Shown: piece after piece, positions 10,348 through 21,754 of the stretch
Numbering within the stretch: position 1 is the first letter of the stretch
Layout: each line of letters starts with the position of its first letter
Program-made: the position numbers and the translations under genes
From: Zygnema cylindricum
Taxonomy: Eukaryota; Streptophyta; Zygnematophyceae; Zygnematales; Zygnemataceae
Direction: 5' to 3'
Length of the DNA: 64,000 bases
Assembly: GCA_037447655.1 (NCBI GenBank)
Contig: JBBHKE010002877.1
Coordinates: 50,176 to 114,175 of the forward strand
Notes under the pieces: model-generated
What the model saw: only the letters and a program-made list of their open reading frames with translations
What the model was told of the DNA's origin: nothing
The model's database searches: none

Positions 10348-11938
10348 GAAGAGGCCTCTTTCTCTCTCCCTCTCCCACTACCCTATCTATCTCACAATCC
10401 TTGTAATGAAAAAACCAATAATGGTATCAAATTAAAAAACAACAACAAAAAACAAAATTAAACTGTATTTGGGCTATTTTGATGGCAAAAATAGTGAGAA
10501 AGGACGAGAAATAGAATTGGGAAACCATGCTAGAAATATTTGGAATTAGTAACGTCGACGCCGTCATAGTGTGCGTGATGTCAAAATATCACAAAACTTA
10601 AACATCTACAATGTCACACGAAAGTACACGCCTACAACCTTCGCTATTTTGTAAACGTTATCAATAGTAGCAAGTTTTGTAGTCGTCTACAACTGTCAAA
10701 AATTACACCCGTGTCTACAAAGTAACGATCGAATTGCGTTAAAGCAAAACGCTATGAAAGTAATACATAAAATATTTGCTAAAAACAAAGTAGCAAAACT
10801 AAGTTTTGGTTACATGAAAAGCACCGTTAAACAAAATTGAGTATTTACAAGTGGCGAGATTATAAAAAATAATTTTAGTATGCACGAAACAATACGTGTA
10901 CGCACAAAAACACGTAAGACAAAGGTTGAATTCACATTGCAAACACAAAATGAATAACGTTTGACCGACATAGAAAATGTGTGTAACGACCCTGGAATTT
11001 TAGATGAAACGACCAAAATCTGTTGAAACAGTAAATGATTCCAAACCTATAAAATGAGCGGTATTAAGCGCAAAAAAATAACAAAGGATTCGATTTAGTC
11101 TTCAATTTAGGCCTCTGTTCCATTAAGCAGTCTCAATAAATGTAAAAGTACGTTTACTGGCGACCTTTGTTCCACTGTGACTTGGCTAAAGTTCCATTCT
11201 CTCGGTTCAGTAACCGACTTTCTATTTGCTTGGCACATTTTTGTTGGTACCGCGTAGGAAATTATTAATATTATGCAAATCTACAAAGAATTTTTGACAA
11301 CAAAGTGTAGAGCAATATTTGTACAAATGGAGGTAAAAAATGACTTGTACAAGGTCTTTAATAAAATTTGCAAAAGTAGACCAAACTTACAGTGAAGTTC
11401 CATTAGGGGGAAAATGCGGTTGTTCAGTGAAGCCCCTACTCGTCGTACAATGTTGTACCAATTATTTTTTTTTTAGTAAAAAAAATAAAACTAAATGACT
11501 GATTTGATTCTCCGAGGTTATGGGAGTAAACCTTGATCGTCGGATGCAAAATCAGACATGCCATCCGTCAAACCTTTCAGTTTGCATCAACTGACCTGAA
11601 GAGGGTCAATTTTAAGAACCTTGACTTATAACATTGTGCCCCGCGTAAAAGTCAAAAAATATCCATGATGCATGTGATACCACTTGATGGATCTTTAAAA
11701 AAAAACAGTTAGCGCAAATGCAAGCATAAGCATAAATAAAACATTCATTAACGTCCTCTAACTCCTCCATAGACTTCACTTAGCTGCCAAACTTCTCTTA
11801 CTCCTTGATAAACAATAAAGAGGGTCAATGCCAACTCAATTGATAAAAATCTCTCTCTCGCTCTCTCATGCCTTAAATGTACTTATTCCAAATGCCTCAT
11901 AATAACTACAAACCAACCTTACATTTAATACACACTAA
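10348..11938. other. gene-free AT-rich DNA with a MITE fragment
   Basis: No credible coding region. The part at about 10490-10825 repeats the right half of the MITE at 11939-12581 (shared words: AACATCTACAATGTCAC, GTAGTCGTCTACAAC, TTTTGGTTACATG), so it is a truncated relative. Nothing further is recognisable in 10826-11938. Confidence 0.55.
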
Positions 11939-12581
11939 AGGCACTTTCCCATGTGTTTAAGTTGGGGTTTTTTTTGTCGTTTTTCCTCTAGAACTTAGCC
12001 CTCAACGAGAAAATCCGCAGCCGTACCAAAAATATAAATTACCACTGTACATTTTGCGTGACTTTGAAACTTTTAATGTAGTTTGTCGTCTAGCGCGTTT
12101 CGACCCACTTTGGTGTCCCGCCATCTCATCTTCAAACTTCTACTCAAATCACCTCGGAAGGTGATTTCAACTAAGGTTTTAGGATGTGAGCGAATACGCA
12201 GATGTTGTTGCACATGTTGGAGGTTTTTGGCATTAGAAATGACTAAAAACAAAATTGGGAAACTATGGCGGAAAGTTTTAGAATTTGTGATGTCGACGTT
12301 GTTATAATTGAGCGTGACGTCAAAATGTCACAAACCTGAAACATCTACAATGTCACAAGTATCTAGACGTCTACAATTGTCGCTATTTTGTTAACGTCAT
12401 TAATTATAGCGAGTTTTGTAGTCGTCTACAACCATCACAAATTACACCCACGTCTACACCCGTCACAACCTTAAGTAATGATTTCATTTCTTTACATTGG
12501 AACGCTTTCAAAGTAGTGCGAAAAATCTACGCTAAAAAACAAAGTAATACGACTAAGTTTCGGTTACATGGGAAAGTGCCC
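11939..12581. mobile_element. Harbinger-like MITE, 643 bp
   Basis: Inverted ends AGGCACTTTCCCATGT and ACATGGGAAAGTGCCC, flanked by TAA on both sides (11936-11938 and 12582-12584). A 3 bp TAA/TTA duplication is typical of PIF/Harbinger elements. There is no transposase. The interior shares long stretches with 26846-29279 (inverted) and 29655-30262. Confidence 0.65.
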
Positions 12582-12932
12582 TAAGTGCCTACCAATGAAA
12601 CTACACTTCAAGCGAAGGCACAATTCAAACTAACACTTCAAACGCAATTCGAAACAAAATCTTAATACTAAACAAAATCTCCGCAATTATCACGATGTAA
12701 AACAAAACCTCTAAAAGTATCACTCGCGCAGAATGTGCAAAGCATATCTGTATCATTCATACGTGTTTTGATATTTTTACAAAATTTCGTTATTTTTAAC
12801 AGATTTTGAACCTTTCGTACAATGCGTGTAAGTTTCGTACGGAATTAATGTACGGAATTATAGTACGGAAAATTTCAAATAAAGAATTGAAATTACACGT
12901 TAAATCGCTATTAGAGCTGAAAAATAGTTAGT

Positions 12933-13194
12933 GTAAAGACACAATAAGTGTTATTTACTTTATTTTGGGTTCAAAGGCCTAACGCCTACAAAAATTAACG
13001 CTAATTTATACACCTAACACTATTTTGGATGTAGCCGCGTTAGTCTATGTTCACATATTCGACGATTGAACATGTGAGAACAAGTATTCACGATTCTCCA
13101 TTGTTTTTATGACCGGGAATCAAATCCGAGTGCGCTTTTTCGTGGCTACCGCGTGTTGACGCCTTTACCTAACACTTATTCTGTAGGTCTTTAC
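12933..13194. mobile_element. small MITE with imperfect inverted ends
   Basis: Left end GTAAAGACACAATAAGTGTTA and right end TAACACTTATTCTGTAGGTCTTTAC are inverse repeats with a 4 base gap. It spans about 262 bp and is non-coding. No clear target duplication was found, so the family is unassigned. Confidence 0.5.
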
Positions 13195-13345
13195 AAAATA
13201 ATGAGTAATTTAGTACGGACTGACACAAATTGTACATTCCACTTTTTAAAACCAATCGAACTTAGAGTAATTAACGCTAATTAAACAGTACGTAAATTAA
13301 CGTAAAACAAAAATATGTTTGATTAAGTTGTAGAATTTTTTTTTC

Positions 13346-14826
13346 GGGAATTGCTAACCGCATACATTTTTTGCTGCGCGTAGGTAGTTGTCAAAAATTG
13401 TATAGTTGAAGTACAATATAGTACAAGTCTTGTACCTTTGAGTTCAGATTTGACGGTCAATCCGTCGATCAACTTTGACTAGCGAAATATTGTAACGACA
13501 GTTAAAAAAGTGTCTTGCTTGCAACGTCGACCGTCATAAAAAAAAAACAATTCACACGGTTGGCGCAGGTTTACAGTAACAAAACTGCGGTAACCACATG
13601 TTAATAAAATTGTTGCGCGCAGGTAGTTTCTCACTTCACGTAAACTTCATTATGAGAGCACACGTTGGCATCTAAGTGCGTACTTTATTTTGTTTTTATG
13701 GGCGCATTCAATTTTTTTCGTGAATGTGAATCAATGTGAAGTACGTTGTCAACGTAAAAATGTTTATTCGTGAATAGTGTGGCTTTATTTGGTCGCGTGT
13801 GATGACGCGCTTTTTTATCATTTAGTTTCATCGATATATTTAGGCATGTATGCTTTCTTATCTTGTACGAAGTTTATTTTCGTTTCGTCCGAGTTAATTT
13901 ATACATATGACGTCGTCGTGTAATTTGTGTCCAAGTTCAAAGTAACAGTTCGCGATTATATTCCATTTTTGCGGCTAAGTTAAATGTCAGTATTTGCTCT
14001 CACAGTGGAGCTAACGTGAAGTGAGAAACTACCCGCGCACAACCATTTTATTTACATGTGGCTGCCGCAGTTTTGTTACCGTGAACCTGCGCCGGTTGTG
14101 TGATTTTTTTTTATTTTATGACGGTTGACGTTCGGAAGCGCGACACTTTTTTAACCTTCGTTACAATATTTCGCCAGTCAAAGTTGTTTGACGGATTGAC
14201 TGACAAATCTGAACTCAAAGGTACGTGACTTGTACTATACTGTGCCTAAACTGTACTATTTTTGAAAAATACACCGCGATTCGTAACTAGAGTAAGGAAA
14301 AAATTAGAGCAAAAAAAGTAAAAAAAAATATTTGAGTTATGAACTCTAATTTGTGTGATAGAACTTTTTCAAAAAGGATATTTACTCTAATTTATCAATA
14401 ACTCTAATATGGGCTTAAATTTGGGCGCTGAATACATCAACTTTAAATTATGTAAACATACGCAATCTGACAAAACGTACAGATTCACGTCATTATGACG
14501 TTTGCATTACGCAGTTTGTTAAAACGTAGTTACATGCAAACAGCCTGTACTAAATCATTATTTGTACTTTTTTACTTCATAAAGTACAATTTTGCACGGT
14601 CAGACACCGACCGTACGCCTCACTATTTAAAAAGGCACTGTATTAGAGTTATTAACGCTCATTCAAAAAGTACCTTAAATAACGTAAAGAGTAATTTAGA
14701 ATAATGTACTCTATTTATAGTTGTAGAGTCAAAATTTGGGGTGACGGAATTAGCGTACATAACTCTAATGACGATTCGCGGTGTACCTGCGCGCAGCAAA
14801 AATTGTCTCTGCGATTAGCAATCCCC
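13346..14826. mobile_element. MULE/foldback-like element with long inverted repeats
   Basis: Left end GGGAATTGCTAACCGCA and right end TGCGATTAGCAATCCCC. Long inverted arms (about 13346-13665 and 13990-14270 plus 14786-14826) share a core with CACATGT, TTTACAGTAAC and GACGTCGACCGTCAT-like words. The spacer is about 320 bp and no transposase is seen. The right arm is split by a TA-flanked MITE. The same arm sequence recurs in 48383-50627 and 29327-29650, so this is one non-autonomous family. Target duplication unclear. Confidence 0.6.
14272..14783. mobile_element. TA-flanked MITE nested in the MULE-like arm
   Basis: Ends CACCGCGATTCGTAACTAGAGT and its inverse ACTCTAATGACGATTCGCGGTG, flanked by TA on each side, as in Tc1/mariner-type MITEs. 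It interrupts the right arm of the surrounding element: removing it rejoins TTTTTGAAAAA-TA with CCTGCGCGCAGCAAAAATTG. A 69-codon frame inside (14495-14704) looks fortuitous. Confidence 0.6.
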
Positions 14827-16774
14827 TATTTTTTATTAGATGTTTTCCTATGTTTTTTAGTATGAAGTCAAATTCGGGCAACGCATTTTAAAAACTTTTG
14901 AATTTTGTTTTATGCGCATATTCGTTTTTTTTGGGCGTTTCATGCGTGTGTTTCATGCGCATCAAGGTCAAGTTCCATCAGTCGGGTAGTTTACAGAAAT
15001 CCACGACTACCGTACCAAACCGTACTGATTATTTTGTTTTTACACGTGAAACAACATTACAAAGAATCTTGCCAATATTCACCGAAGGTCCAACGTACCT
15101 ACGTACCTGTAAGAGGTGGGTCGTACCTGTAAGAGGTGGGTTGGCATGGCAGATACAGACAAAAAATATTTGTGACACGCTGGACGAATACGCTACGTGT
15201 CACGATGGAAAACCAACGAAAATTGACGAAATTTGCACATGGTATGTACTTTTCAAAATGCAACTGAAAATTAGAAAAGTAATCTCGAAACGGTCCTTCG
15301 TCGCGCTATTTCTGGCAACGCTCTTTCGTCACACTATTTTCGGCAAAGGATTTTCGTCATGTTCGAAAACAGGAACCCTAAAAAATGAGCTGGCGTAAAA
15401 GACTGGCGTTTGCAAAAATTACAAAAGTTCTGTCGTATCATGACTTGACTTGGTACGCAAAGATTTGAAGTGAAGTTTGTCGGTGTGAAGATTTTGAAAT
15501 ATTTGAAATATCCGGTCAAAACCCACGTGGTGCTACTCAATGTATAACACGTAGTTTTCAGACTCTTCGTGATGGAACATCGACTCAATTAACCCGGCCC
15601 GTATAGTTGGCTGTACGATTAGAGGAACGACTGATGGAACTTGACCCTGAGAACATCTATGGTGCAAAGTCAAACAACAATCGTACAAAGAATAACACGG
15701 AATCAAGTACGTAGTCACCTCGAAGCATCATCGCTCTCCGTACACGATGAATGTAACGTACGGGAACGTCAGCCGAAACTCCACGACAAAGTGAAACGAT
15801 ATCGTCCGTACAAAATGTACGCCGCAATCCAAAAGAAAAATCTACACACCGAAACGAAATAAAATCGTGCTTCGCGATGCAAAACATCGTCAATCTCGTG
15901 GACGCCCGATTCTCCAAATGAAACGTCACAGACCTCAAATCCTCAAAGAACCAACAAGTACCGTACCTAAATACAAATTAACCAATCAGCCGCGTCGAGC
16001 GATACGCGCGCCGGCAAAGTGAAAGAGTACATCGGGTCACTTTGTTGCAAACTGAAAGGTTCGTCCGATGACGTATCCGATTCTGCATCGACGGCCGAGG
16101 TTTACGCTCCTAACTTCGGAGAATAAAATCAATCATTCAATAACTTTTTTTTTTACTCACAAATCTTTTTTTTTGGTACGGCACTGCACGAAACAGTACA
16201 GCATTCAGTAAACAACCTCATTTTTCCCGTAATGGAACTTTACCCTTATTTGTATTTTAGTTGACTCCTGTAAAACCCTTAGATATGGATGACAAGAAAT
16301 AACAAAGTTTGACCTTTTTTTATTTGTTGACCGTTGTAGAACCCTTAGGTAATTGACAGTACCTATTTTACCATTTAGGAAAAAAATAGCAATTTTCTTT
16401 TTTAGATTCAAGGGATGAAATTTAAGGGCGCCGAAATAACATTATCAACACATTAGCTATTTACGACTTTTGAGAATAGTCATTAGAATAAACTGATACA
16501 GCATTCACACGTATACAGACGAACGAAATATATTTTATTTCCAAGAGCGCGATGGTAATACCATCAAAGTACAAAACGATAAAACATGATTGTCACTAAA
16601 AACAACTGATGACCAACAAAGTCAAAAAGACCAGAATCGTAAGGACAAAAGTGGACCGTGAAACTACAATTCTGATATTAAAGGACAAAAGACGACCGCT
16701 AAAATTCAATTCAGCGGCTGTACTGTACAGTACAGACAGCTTTAGTTTGACTCTTCCGCTCTGAAGTCAAACTC
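14827..16774. other. unassigned DNA, possible decayed coding stretch
   Basis: No gene is recognised. Between about 15640 and 16126 the DNA is richer in GC and CpG and has readable segments in one orientation (RSHLEASSLSVHDEC; later KVKEYIGSLCCKLKGS and STAEVYAPNFGE, stop at 16124, then AATAAA). Frames change and stops intervene, so this could be a relic exon or chance. The 166-codon frame at 14898-15398 has no recognisable motif. A 9 bp doublet (GTACCTGTAAGAGGTGGGT, twice) lies at 15101-15140. Confidence 0.3.
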
Positions 16775-16776
16775 TA

Positions 16777-16995
16777 TACCGTGTATCGCTATTACTGTTG
16801 ATGTTTTTTTTTGAGTTAAAACATCTTTTCTCCGTACACATTCATCCGATTTTCAATTTGAAACCGCCAATCGGAAGCTGAGAATCTTACCTTTCAATCG
16901 AAACCATCCGATCCACAATTCGACATGTGTGTACGGGAAAAAAAGATGTTTTACGTCGAAAAAAAATACATTAACACCAATAGCGATACACGGTG
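16777..16995. mobile_element. Stowaway/mariner-type MITE, 219 bp
   Basis: Ends TACCGTGTATCGCTATT and AATAGCGATACACGGTG, with TA immediately outside each end (16775-16776, 16996-16997). The arms extend inward about 90 bp and include AAAACATCTTTT and CCGTACACA in both arms, so the element can fold into one long hairpin. No coding capacity. Confidence 0.72.
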
Positions 16996-16999
16996 TAGT

Positions 17000-17666
17000 T
17001 CTGCTCTTCCGTTACTCTGCTTCTCCAGGAAGTCCTCGTCCTCCGTAGTTCACCAAAATTAGTGTAGTATCATAAAGCTGCTGTAAGTGGGTCCAGATTG
17101 AATACGATTACCAGTTTGCGGAGGCGTAACGTGAGTCACAGCGAGAAGGTTCCCGGAAGGATGTCGCCATGGAAGTGAGTATTGGACACACGTGTGTGGT
17201 GAGAGAGGCGGAGAGGAGAGGAGGAATTGAATTTAGATGCGGTAATTTGATGGAGAGGAATGTTCGAAAGGAGGAAGGAATAAATAGGCGAGAGAGATTT
17301 TTTTTTTTTTTTGTCCTGAAAGCTTAGAGGAAGTCAAGACAATTCATTGTTTTTCTTTCTCTTCTTCTCTTCTCTCTTTCCCTCACATTTTATCTCTCTC
17401 TTTTTCTTTCAGTTTTCCTTTCTATGTTCCTTCTCTCTTGCCCTCTCTCCTCCTCAATCTCTTGGTACTTCTCCCTCAATTGTTCCCTACCTTTACTTGT
17501 GCCTTTATGTTCTCTGTCTGTTTGTCTATTTATCTTTCCCTGCCGCCTTTGCTTTTTGACTGACTATATCTGCTGCCCTTGCTCTTTGACTATATCTCTT
17601 TTTCTGTCACTTTGCCTTTCCTGTTCACTTTCTCTCTATATCCCTCTCTCACCCTTTATCTCGTGT
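17000..17666 (+). promoter_or_regulatory. putative upstream region of the S41 gene, CT-rich
   Basis: No repeats of the TE families lie here. A T15 run near 17300 is followed by about 300 bases that are strongly pyrimidine-rich (CTCTTTCCCTC-type, 17345-17660). Such tracts are common in 5' regions and leaders of plant and protist genes. The reading frames across it are low-complexity and not taken as genes. A promoter role is an inference from position only. Confidence 0.35.
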
Positions 17667-17822
17667 TCATTGGACATTGGACATTGGACATTGAACATCG
17701 GACATTGGATATTGGACATTGGACATTGGACATTAGACATTGGACATTGAATATAGGACATTGGACATTGAACATTAGACATTGGACATTGGACATTGGA
17801 TATTGGGCGTTGGGGACATTGT
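17667..17822. repeat. ATTGGAC heptanucleotide minisatellite
   Basis: About 21 head-to-tail copies of a 7 bp unit, ATTGGAC, with single-base variants (ATTGAAC, ATTAGAC, ATTGGAT, ATCGGAC). Because 7 is not a multiple of 3, every frame reads as a 7-residue peptide repeat (GHWTLDI-like), which explains the open frames there. It lies 125 bp upstream of the first S41 exon. Confidence 0.9.
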
Positions 17823-17946
17823 TTATGTTGTTACATTCTAAATTTTAAATCCCAAGCCTTGGTTGCCTGTTTCTTTCGTTTACACAACACAAACAGTCAG
17901 ACCTTTTTCTAAACCATGCATACTGTGGGTTGTTTTATCTTTTCAG

Positions 17947-18466
17947 GGCCAAAGTTCACAATTTTGGACCATCAAAAACTTTTTTCTTCTACATCTTGCT
18001 TTTGGCAATTAATGGATTCATGGGTATATTTGCAAAAGCAGTGGATCCATGTGCAACCGTTGGGCAGATGGTTCAAATTAGTGAAGGTATTGCTCCCTCT
18101 CAATTTAGAGCATGTCTCCGTACTTTCCCGTACCGCCCACAAGAAGCAAAAACCGTGTTAAACATCATTTGGAAGATGCTTATCAAAGTGTACCCTTACA
18201 CCGATTTTGCCATTCAGTCACCCGACATGCGACTCTACAGTAAAATTCGTCTTCGAAACAATTTATCCGAATACAGAACACAAACTATTCCAGCGATTTT
18301 GATTTCCATCAAGACATCATAAAGACTATCAACAATTTGAGAGATGCGCACACGGGATGGAGTCCTGACTGTTATACAGTTGTTTCTGCTATAAACGGCC
18401 TTCCTATGGTTCAAGTGTTTAACAGCGAAACAAGTTCAACAGAGGTCAAAATTGCTCCGCTTTCAG
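17947..18466 (+). CDS. S41-family peptidase, exon 1 (start unresolved, frameshifted)
   Basis: First recognisable exon of a secreted peptidase of family S41 (tail-specific/C-terminal processing protease fold), of the kind found in fungi, slime moulds and other eukaryotes. An acceptor-like TTTTATCTTTTCAG ends at 17946. The frame then opens without an ATG until 18020, so the true start may lie in an unseen upstream exon. A hydrophobic stretch (FFFYILLLAINGFMGIFAKA) looks like a signal peptide or anchor, followed by CATVGQMVQISEG and a region matching the family N-domain (FAIQSPDM). The frame slips by one base at about 18268: NNLS is read in one frame and RIQNTNYSSDFDF in the next, then DAHTGW (a family landmark) continues to a donor CAG/GTAAAC. 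It is either a sequencing error or a disabling deletion. Confidence 0.68.
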
Positions 18467-18717
18467 GTAAACGACAAACCGACATATGTTTCTTCATAGG
18501 TCTTACATTGGAACGCGGCGCGAAACTTTTCAAGGCTCTAAAAACATTTTCAGTACTAAAGCCGAATCTTTGTCTTTTCGGTCAGCTCATTATTTTAGAC
18601 ATTTTAGTAAATATATTTTGATAGCTTTTCCAATCAACTTTAAAATGGTTATCATGTTTTTTCCGGACGCTTTTTGTGTTTTTTTTAATCTGGGTGTTTA
18701 TCTTATTTAATTGGCAG

Positions 18718-19006
18718 TATTTAATTATTTAATGACAAAACTGTCGAGAATCCTAAGTGTAACGGCTCAAGCATTAAATGTCGAAGACATAACTGTATTT
18801 GCGGGAGCCCAAGTGTTGAAAATCGACGGTCTAGATTCTGCGGATTACATTGTATGGAGAACGAGTAAGGAGGGTGGTTATCGTAATTCACAATCACGCG
18901 TGAACAAACTCTTTTTTCGGCTTGGTGTTGATGAAACCCAATACGGAAGCTTGATGGAACCTCCCATTTTTCCGGACAATGATACACTTACTCTTACAGT
19001 TCGTAG
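18718..19006 (+). CDS. S41-family peptidase, exon 2
   Basis: Acceptor TTAATTGGCAG at 18717, donor TAG/GTATGT at 19006. It reads in phase from exon 1 (split Val codon): VFNYLMTKLSRILSV, then VLKIDGLDSADYIV, a PDZ-like segment that in this family precedes the catalytic core, and GVDETQYGSLMEPPIFP near the end. Confidence 0.72.
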
Positions 19007-19324
19007 GTATGTATTGAAGTGCAACTTCCGGAATCATTCATTTGGGAATATTTCTCAATTTTTTTCATGAATTGTTTACTAATATGCCAAACATGGAAGG
19101 GGGTTCCAATGTATTTTTCACATATGACAAGTGGAAATATATGATTGTAGAATCAATTGTTAGTTTCTTTGTGGTGTTTTATCATGGATTGAACCGAGCC
19201 CAAGTGACATATTGGTACAGCATCTTAAGGTAGAACTGCCAACCAGAATATGTGTTTTTCAGAATTCCTTGCAGCAAAACTGACATGCCATTTGTCCTTC
19301 CTATCGTCATTTTTGTCTTTCCAG

Positions 19325-19601
19325 GAAAAATTCAATTGAATCGGAGGTCCTCCAAGTACCTTACTATGCGTTATACGGAGGTGCCACTTATTTTAACACA
19401 AGTAAAGAATATTATAATGCCAATTGTCGGAAACAAGTCCAAACAGTGGCCATGGTGGAATCTTTTAAGAGGGACCCAACCAACTTTTTCACTTTTCTTG
19501 AACCAAAAAAAAAAAATCCACGACATTTTTCTTTAGAAATGATGAAAGCTGGGACAGGTGCAAGCGTACAACTTTTGTCCGACACGGATGACTATGTGAA
19601 G
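19325..19601 (+). CDS. S41-family peptidase, exon 3
   Basis: Acceptor TCTTTCCAG at 19324, donor AAG/GTATAT after 19601. The frame is kept across an A12 run at 19505-19516 (EPKKKNPRHF). It encodes VPYYALYGGATYFNTS, a Tyr/Asn-rich linker and the segment GTGASVQLLSDTDD before the next exon. Confidence 0.7.
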
Positions 19602-19855
19602 GTATATTCTCTAAACTAAAATTCAGGATTCTTTTTCAATTTCTGAATGGTGTTTAGTTTTTAATAGTTGACGTTCTATTTGATGCAAGGTAAAACTTGG
19701 ACTAGAATAGTAATAGTAATAATAGAATAGTAAAGGTGGCTTGCAATTTCTCAAGGACTTGAGAACCCTTTGCATATCCAAATCGGATCGAGTAAGCTGG
19801 ATACATTTCCCCATTTTTGAAATTTTCCATCTTTTACAATTCTCCTTTTTTACAG

Positions 19856-19968
19856 GTGTATCTTTTGGAAGATAAGATTACTGCTGTTATGGCAATTCCC
19901 AGTTTTGAATTTAATGATAACCTTACTCTTACTAAGGAAGCACTTATCACCGGATATTTGACAGTAAG
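19856..19968 (+). CDS. S41-family peptidase, exon 4
   Basis: Acceptor TTTTTTACAG at 19855. It encodes VYLLEDKITAVMAIPSFEF and ends at GTAAG/GTTGTA. This donor, and not the ACA/GTAAGG five bases earlier, keeps phase with the next exon (split Arg codon, giving LTVRNSGASRLIIEL). Confidence 0.65.
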
Positions 19969-20594
19969 GTTGTATTTCTACCCCAAAATTCATAATTTAT
20001 TTGGGTGTATAGTTAACTTGCGCTTGATCTAAGATCACTGTATATTTTAACATCAGTGAGAACTTTTATCTCTTACGGTTTAATAATTATTCATAATTCA
20101 CACTGTTTAAGTTTTTCGATTTCCTTATTTTGACTTCTCTGTACTCAGTATATATCCTCGTCATTAATTCATTTTTCTCTTATTGCAAGCTTTTGAGTAT
20201 AAATCTTTGTAAAAGAAAAGCAAAATAATTTGATGTTTCGAAAGTGTGAACTTTACGTTTAATTGTTTGTTTTCTTGGGTCTGAAAACTCATCCCAGAAT
20301 CTCTCAAATTCAACGGTTCCAAGATAATCACCTTCCCATCTAATTTGTAAACACACTTTTCCTATTTGTGTTCATCAATCAAATTAAATAAAAAAAAAAA
20401 AATTGTTCCCGAAAATGTTTTGCAGAAATTCTGGCACCTCTCATAAGGTAGGTACCACTTTTTTAGTGTTTCCCCACATAAACTAAATTCGAGATTGACA
20501 ATAGAAATTAGCAAGAGATTTTCCTAATGTGTTCCGATCAATCTGAAATGTTCTCTTTGCTGAAATGTTTTTTTGTTTTTGAAATGTTTTGCAG
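19969..20594 (+). other. intron with a duplicated acceptor and exon start
   Basis: The 626 bp intron holds no gene. At 20412-20447 it contains AATGTTTTGCAGAAATTCTGG-like sequence followed by a donor-like AAG/GTAGGT, a near-copy of the true acceptor and exon start at 20583-20606. It may be a cryptic exon left by a local duplication. Confidence 0.6.
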
Positions 20595-21378
20595 AAATTC
20601 TGGAGCCTCTCGTCTGATAATAGAACTTAGCAACAATGGCGGTGGATTTGCCCAAACCGCAGCTTTTCTGACACAATTATTTTTCCCCGATAAATTTCCT
20701 GGATTCTTATTGCAATTCAAAGCAAACAGTTTTGTCCAAGAAGCTTACAAAAAAGCATCGAAATCGAAAACAGCGACAGGTTCTAATTACGACTATCGAC
20801 GTGGCACTTACGCTAATAGCGATGGGACACCGATAAAAAGTTCCTCGGATTTCTTTTACCCCTTAGTGAATATAACTGTAAACAACAATACTTCACCATA
20901 TTCATCTCTCATCCACTTTTCCAATTTATTTACTAATGAGTTTGACCTTCCCACGAAATCCATTTTTCCGAAAAACAAAATTATGATTGTAAGTAACGGT
21001 CTTTGTTATTCCACTTGCGCCCTATTTAGTTACCAAATGGTACAATGGTACAATATTACAGCTGTTAGTGTCGGTGGAAAGAAAAATTCGAATCCGTTTC
21101 AAATCGGAGATGGAGCCGTCGGATTCGTCACCGATTCTGACTCATTTTACACTAGGGAAGTTGTCGGTTTAAACCTTACGGAGAGTCAATATGCGCCTCC
21201 TCTTTTACCCATTCCCGGAGTTTTACGTTTTGTCGTATCTCAAGCTTACGGACCCGAAAGTTCAACTATTCCCCAAGAATTTATTTATGTCCCTGGACGT
21301 TTTAAAATACGATACACGGAAGCGAATGTGGTGGACCAAAAGCTTATTTGGAAAGAAGCGACAAAGTTCTTTCAGTAA
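20595..21378 (+). CDS. S41-family peptidase, exon 5 (catalytic core, stop)
   Basis: Acceptor TGTTTTGCAG at 20594, stop TAA 21376-21378. It holds the substrate-binding motif LIIELSNNGGG typical of these proteases, then KNKIMIVSNGLCYSTCALFS, where the Ser at 21010-21012 (Y-S-T-C-A) fits the family nucleophile. The 260-codon exon is open throughout, with several N-glycosylation-type Asn-X-Thr sites, in line with a secreted protein. The gene lies tail to tail with the ubiquitin hydrolase. The preserved active-site serine argues that the frameshift in exon 1 is recent or an error. Confidence 0.82.
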
Positions 21379-21385
21379 TTAGATC

Positions 21386-21505
21386 GAGTGGAGGGAGACG
21401 GAGGGACAGAGAGAGAGGCAGAGGCAGAGGGAGAGGGAGAGGGAGACATAGAGGCAGAGGCAGAGGGAGAGGGAGAGGGAGAGGCAGAGAGAGGGGGAGA
21501 GGTCG
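21386..21505 (+). repeat. GAGGGA/GAGGCA purine tract
   Basis: About 120 bases of pure purine with few exceptions, built of GAGGGA and GAGGCA hexamers, starting 8 bases after the peptidase stop codon. The 63-codon Arg/Gly frame across it is a by-product. Confidence 0.8.
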
Positions 21506-21610
21506 AAGTTTGGGTCAATCTCTCAAGCTTGGGCCTTAGACGAGTGTAGACATGAACCAAACATATATATGGAATAGTGCCATTTGTGTGAATTTACTCT
21601 ACCATTGGTG

Positions 21611-21613
<3 letters not shown>

Positions 21614-21651
<38 letters not shown>
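21614..21651 (+). repeat. (GA)n microsatellite
   Basis: About 19 uninterrupted AG units between the two convergent genes. Confidence 0.9.
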
Positions 21652-21655
<4 letters not shown>

Positions 21656-21754
21656 AAGGGAGCCAAAAAAAGCTTCCTAAGAAACAAAAATCCTGAAACA
21701 TGCAGCGAAAATCGACATATCACCACTTTTTGCCACATCAAATGTGTTTTTTAC

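Noticed and set aside
14898-15398. 166-codon frame in gene-poor DNA
   Set aside because: No domain or compositional signal, and no supporting splice or promoter context.
17424-17848. Open frames with GHWTLDI-type peptide repeats
   Set aside because: By-product of the 7 bp ATTGGAC minisatellite; all frames are open because 7 is not a multiple of 3.
17930-17946. Start of the peptidase frame at 17930
   Set aside because: The first codon is TTG, not ATG, and the stretch is an acceptor-like TTTTATCTTTTCAG, so the exon is placed from 17947.
21348-21560. Arg/Gly-rich and Ser/Pro-rich frames after the peptidase stop
   Set aside because: Translation of the GAGGGA purine tract on either strand.
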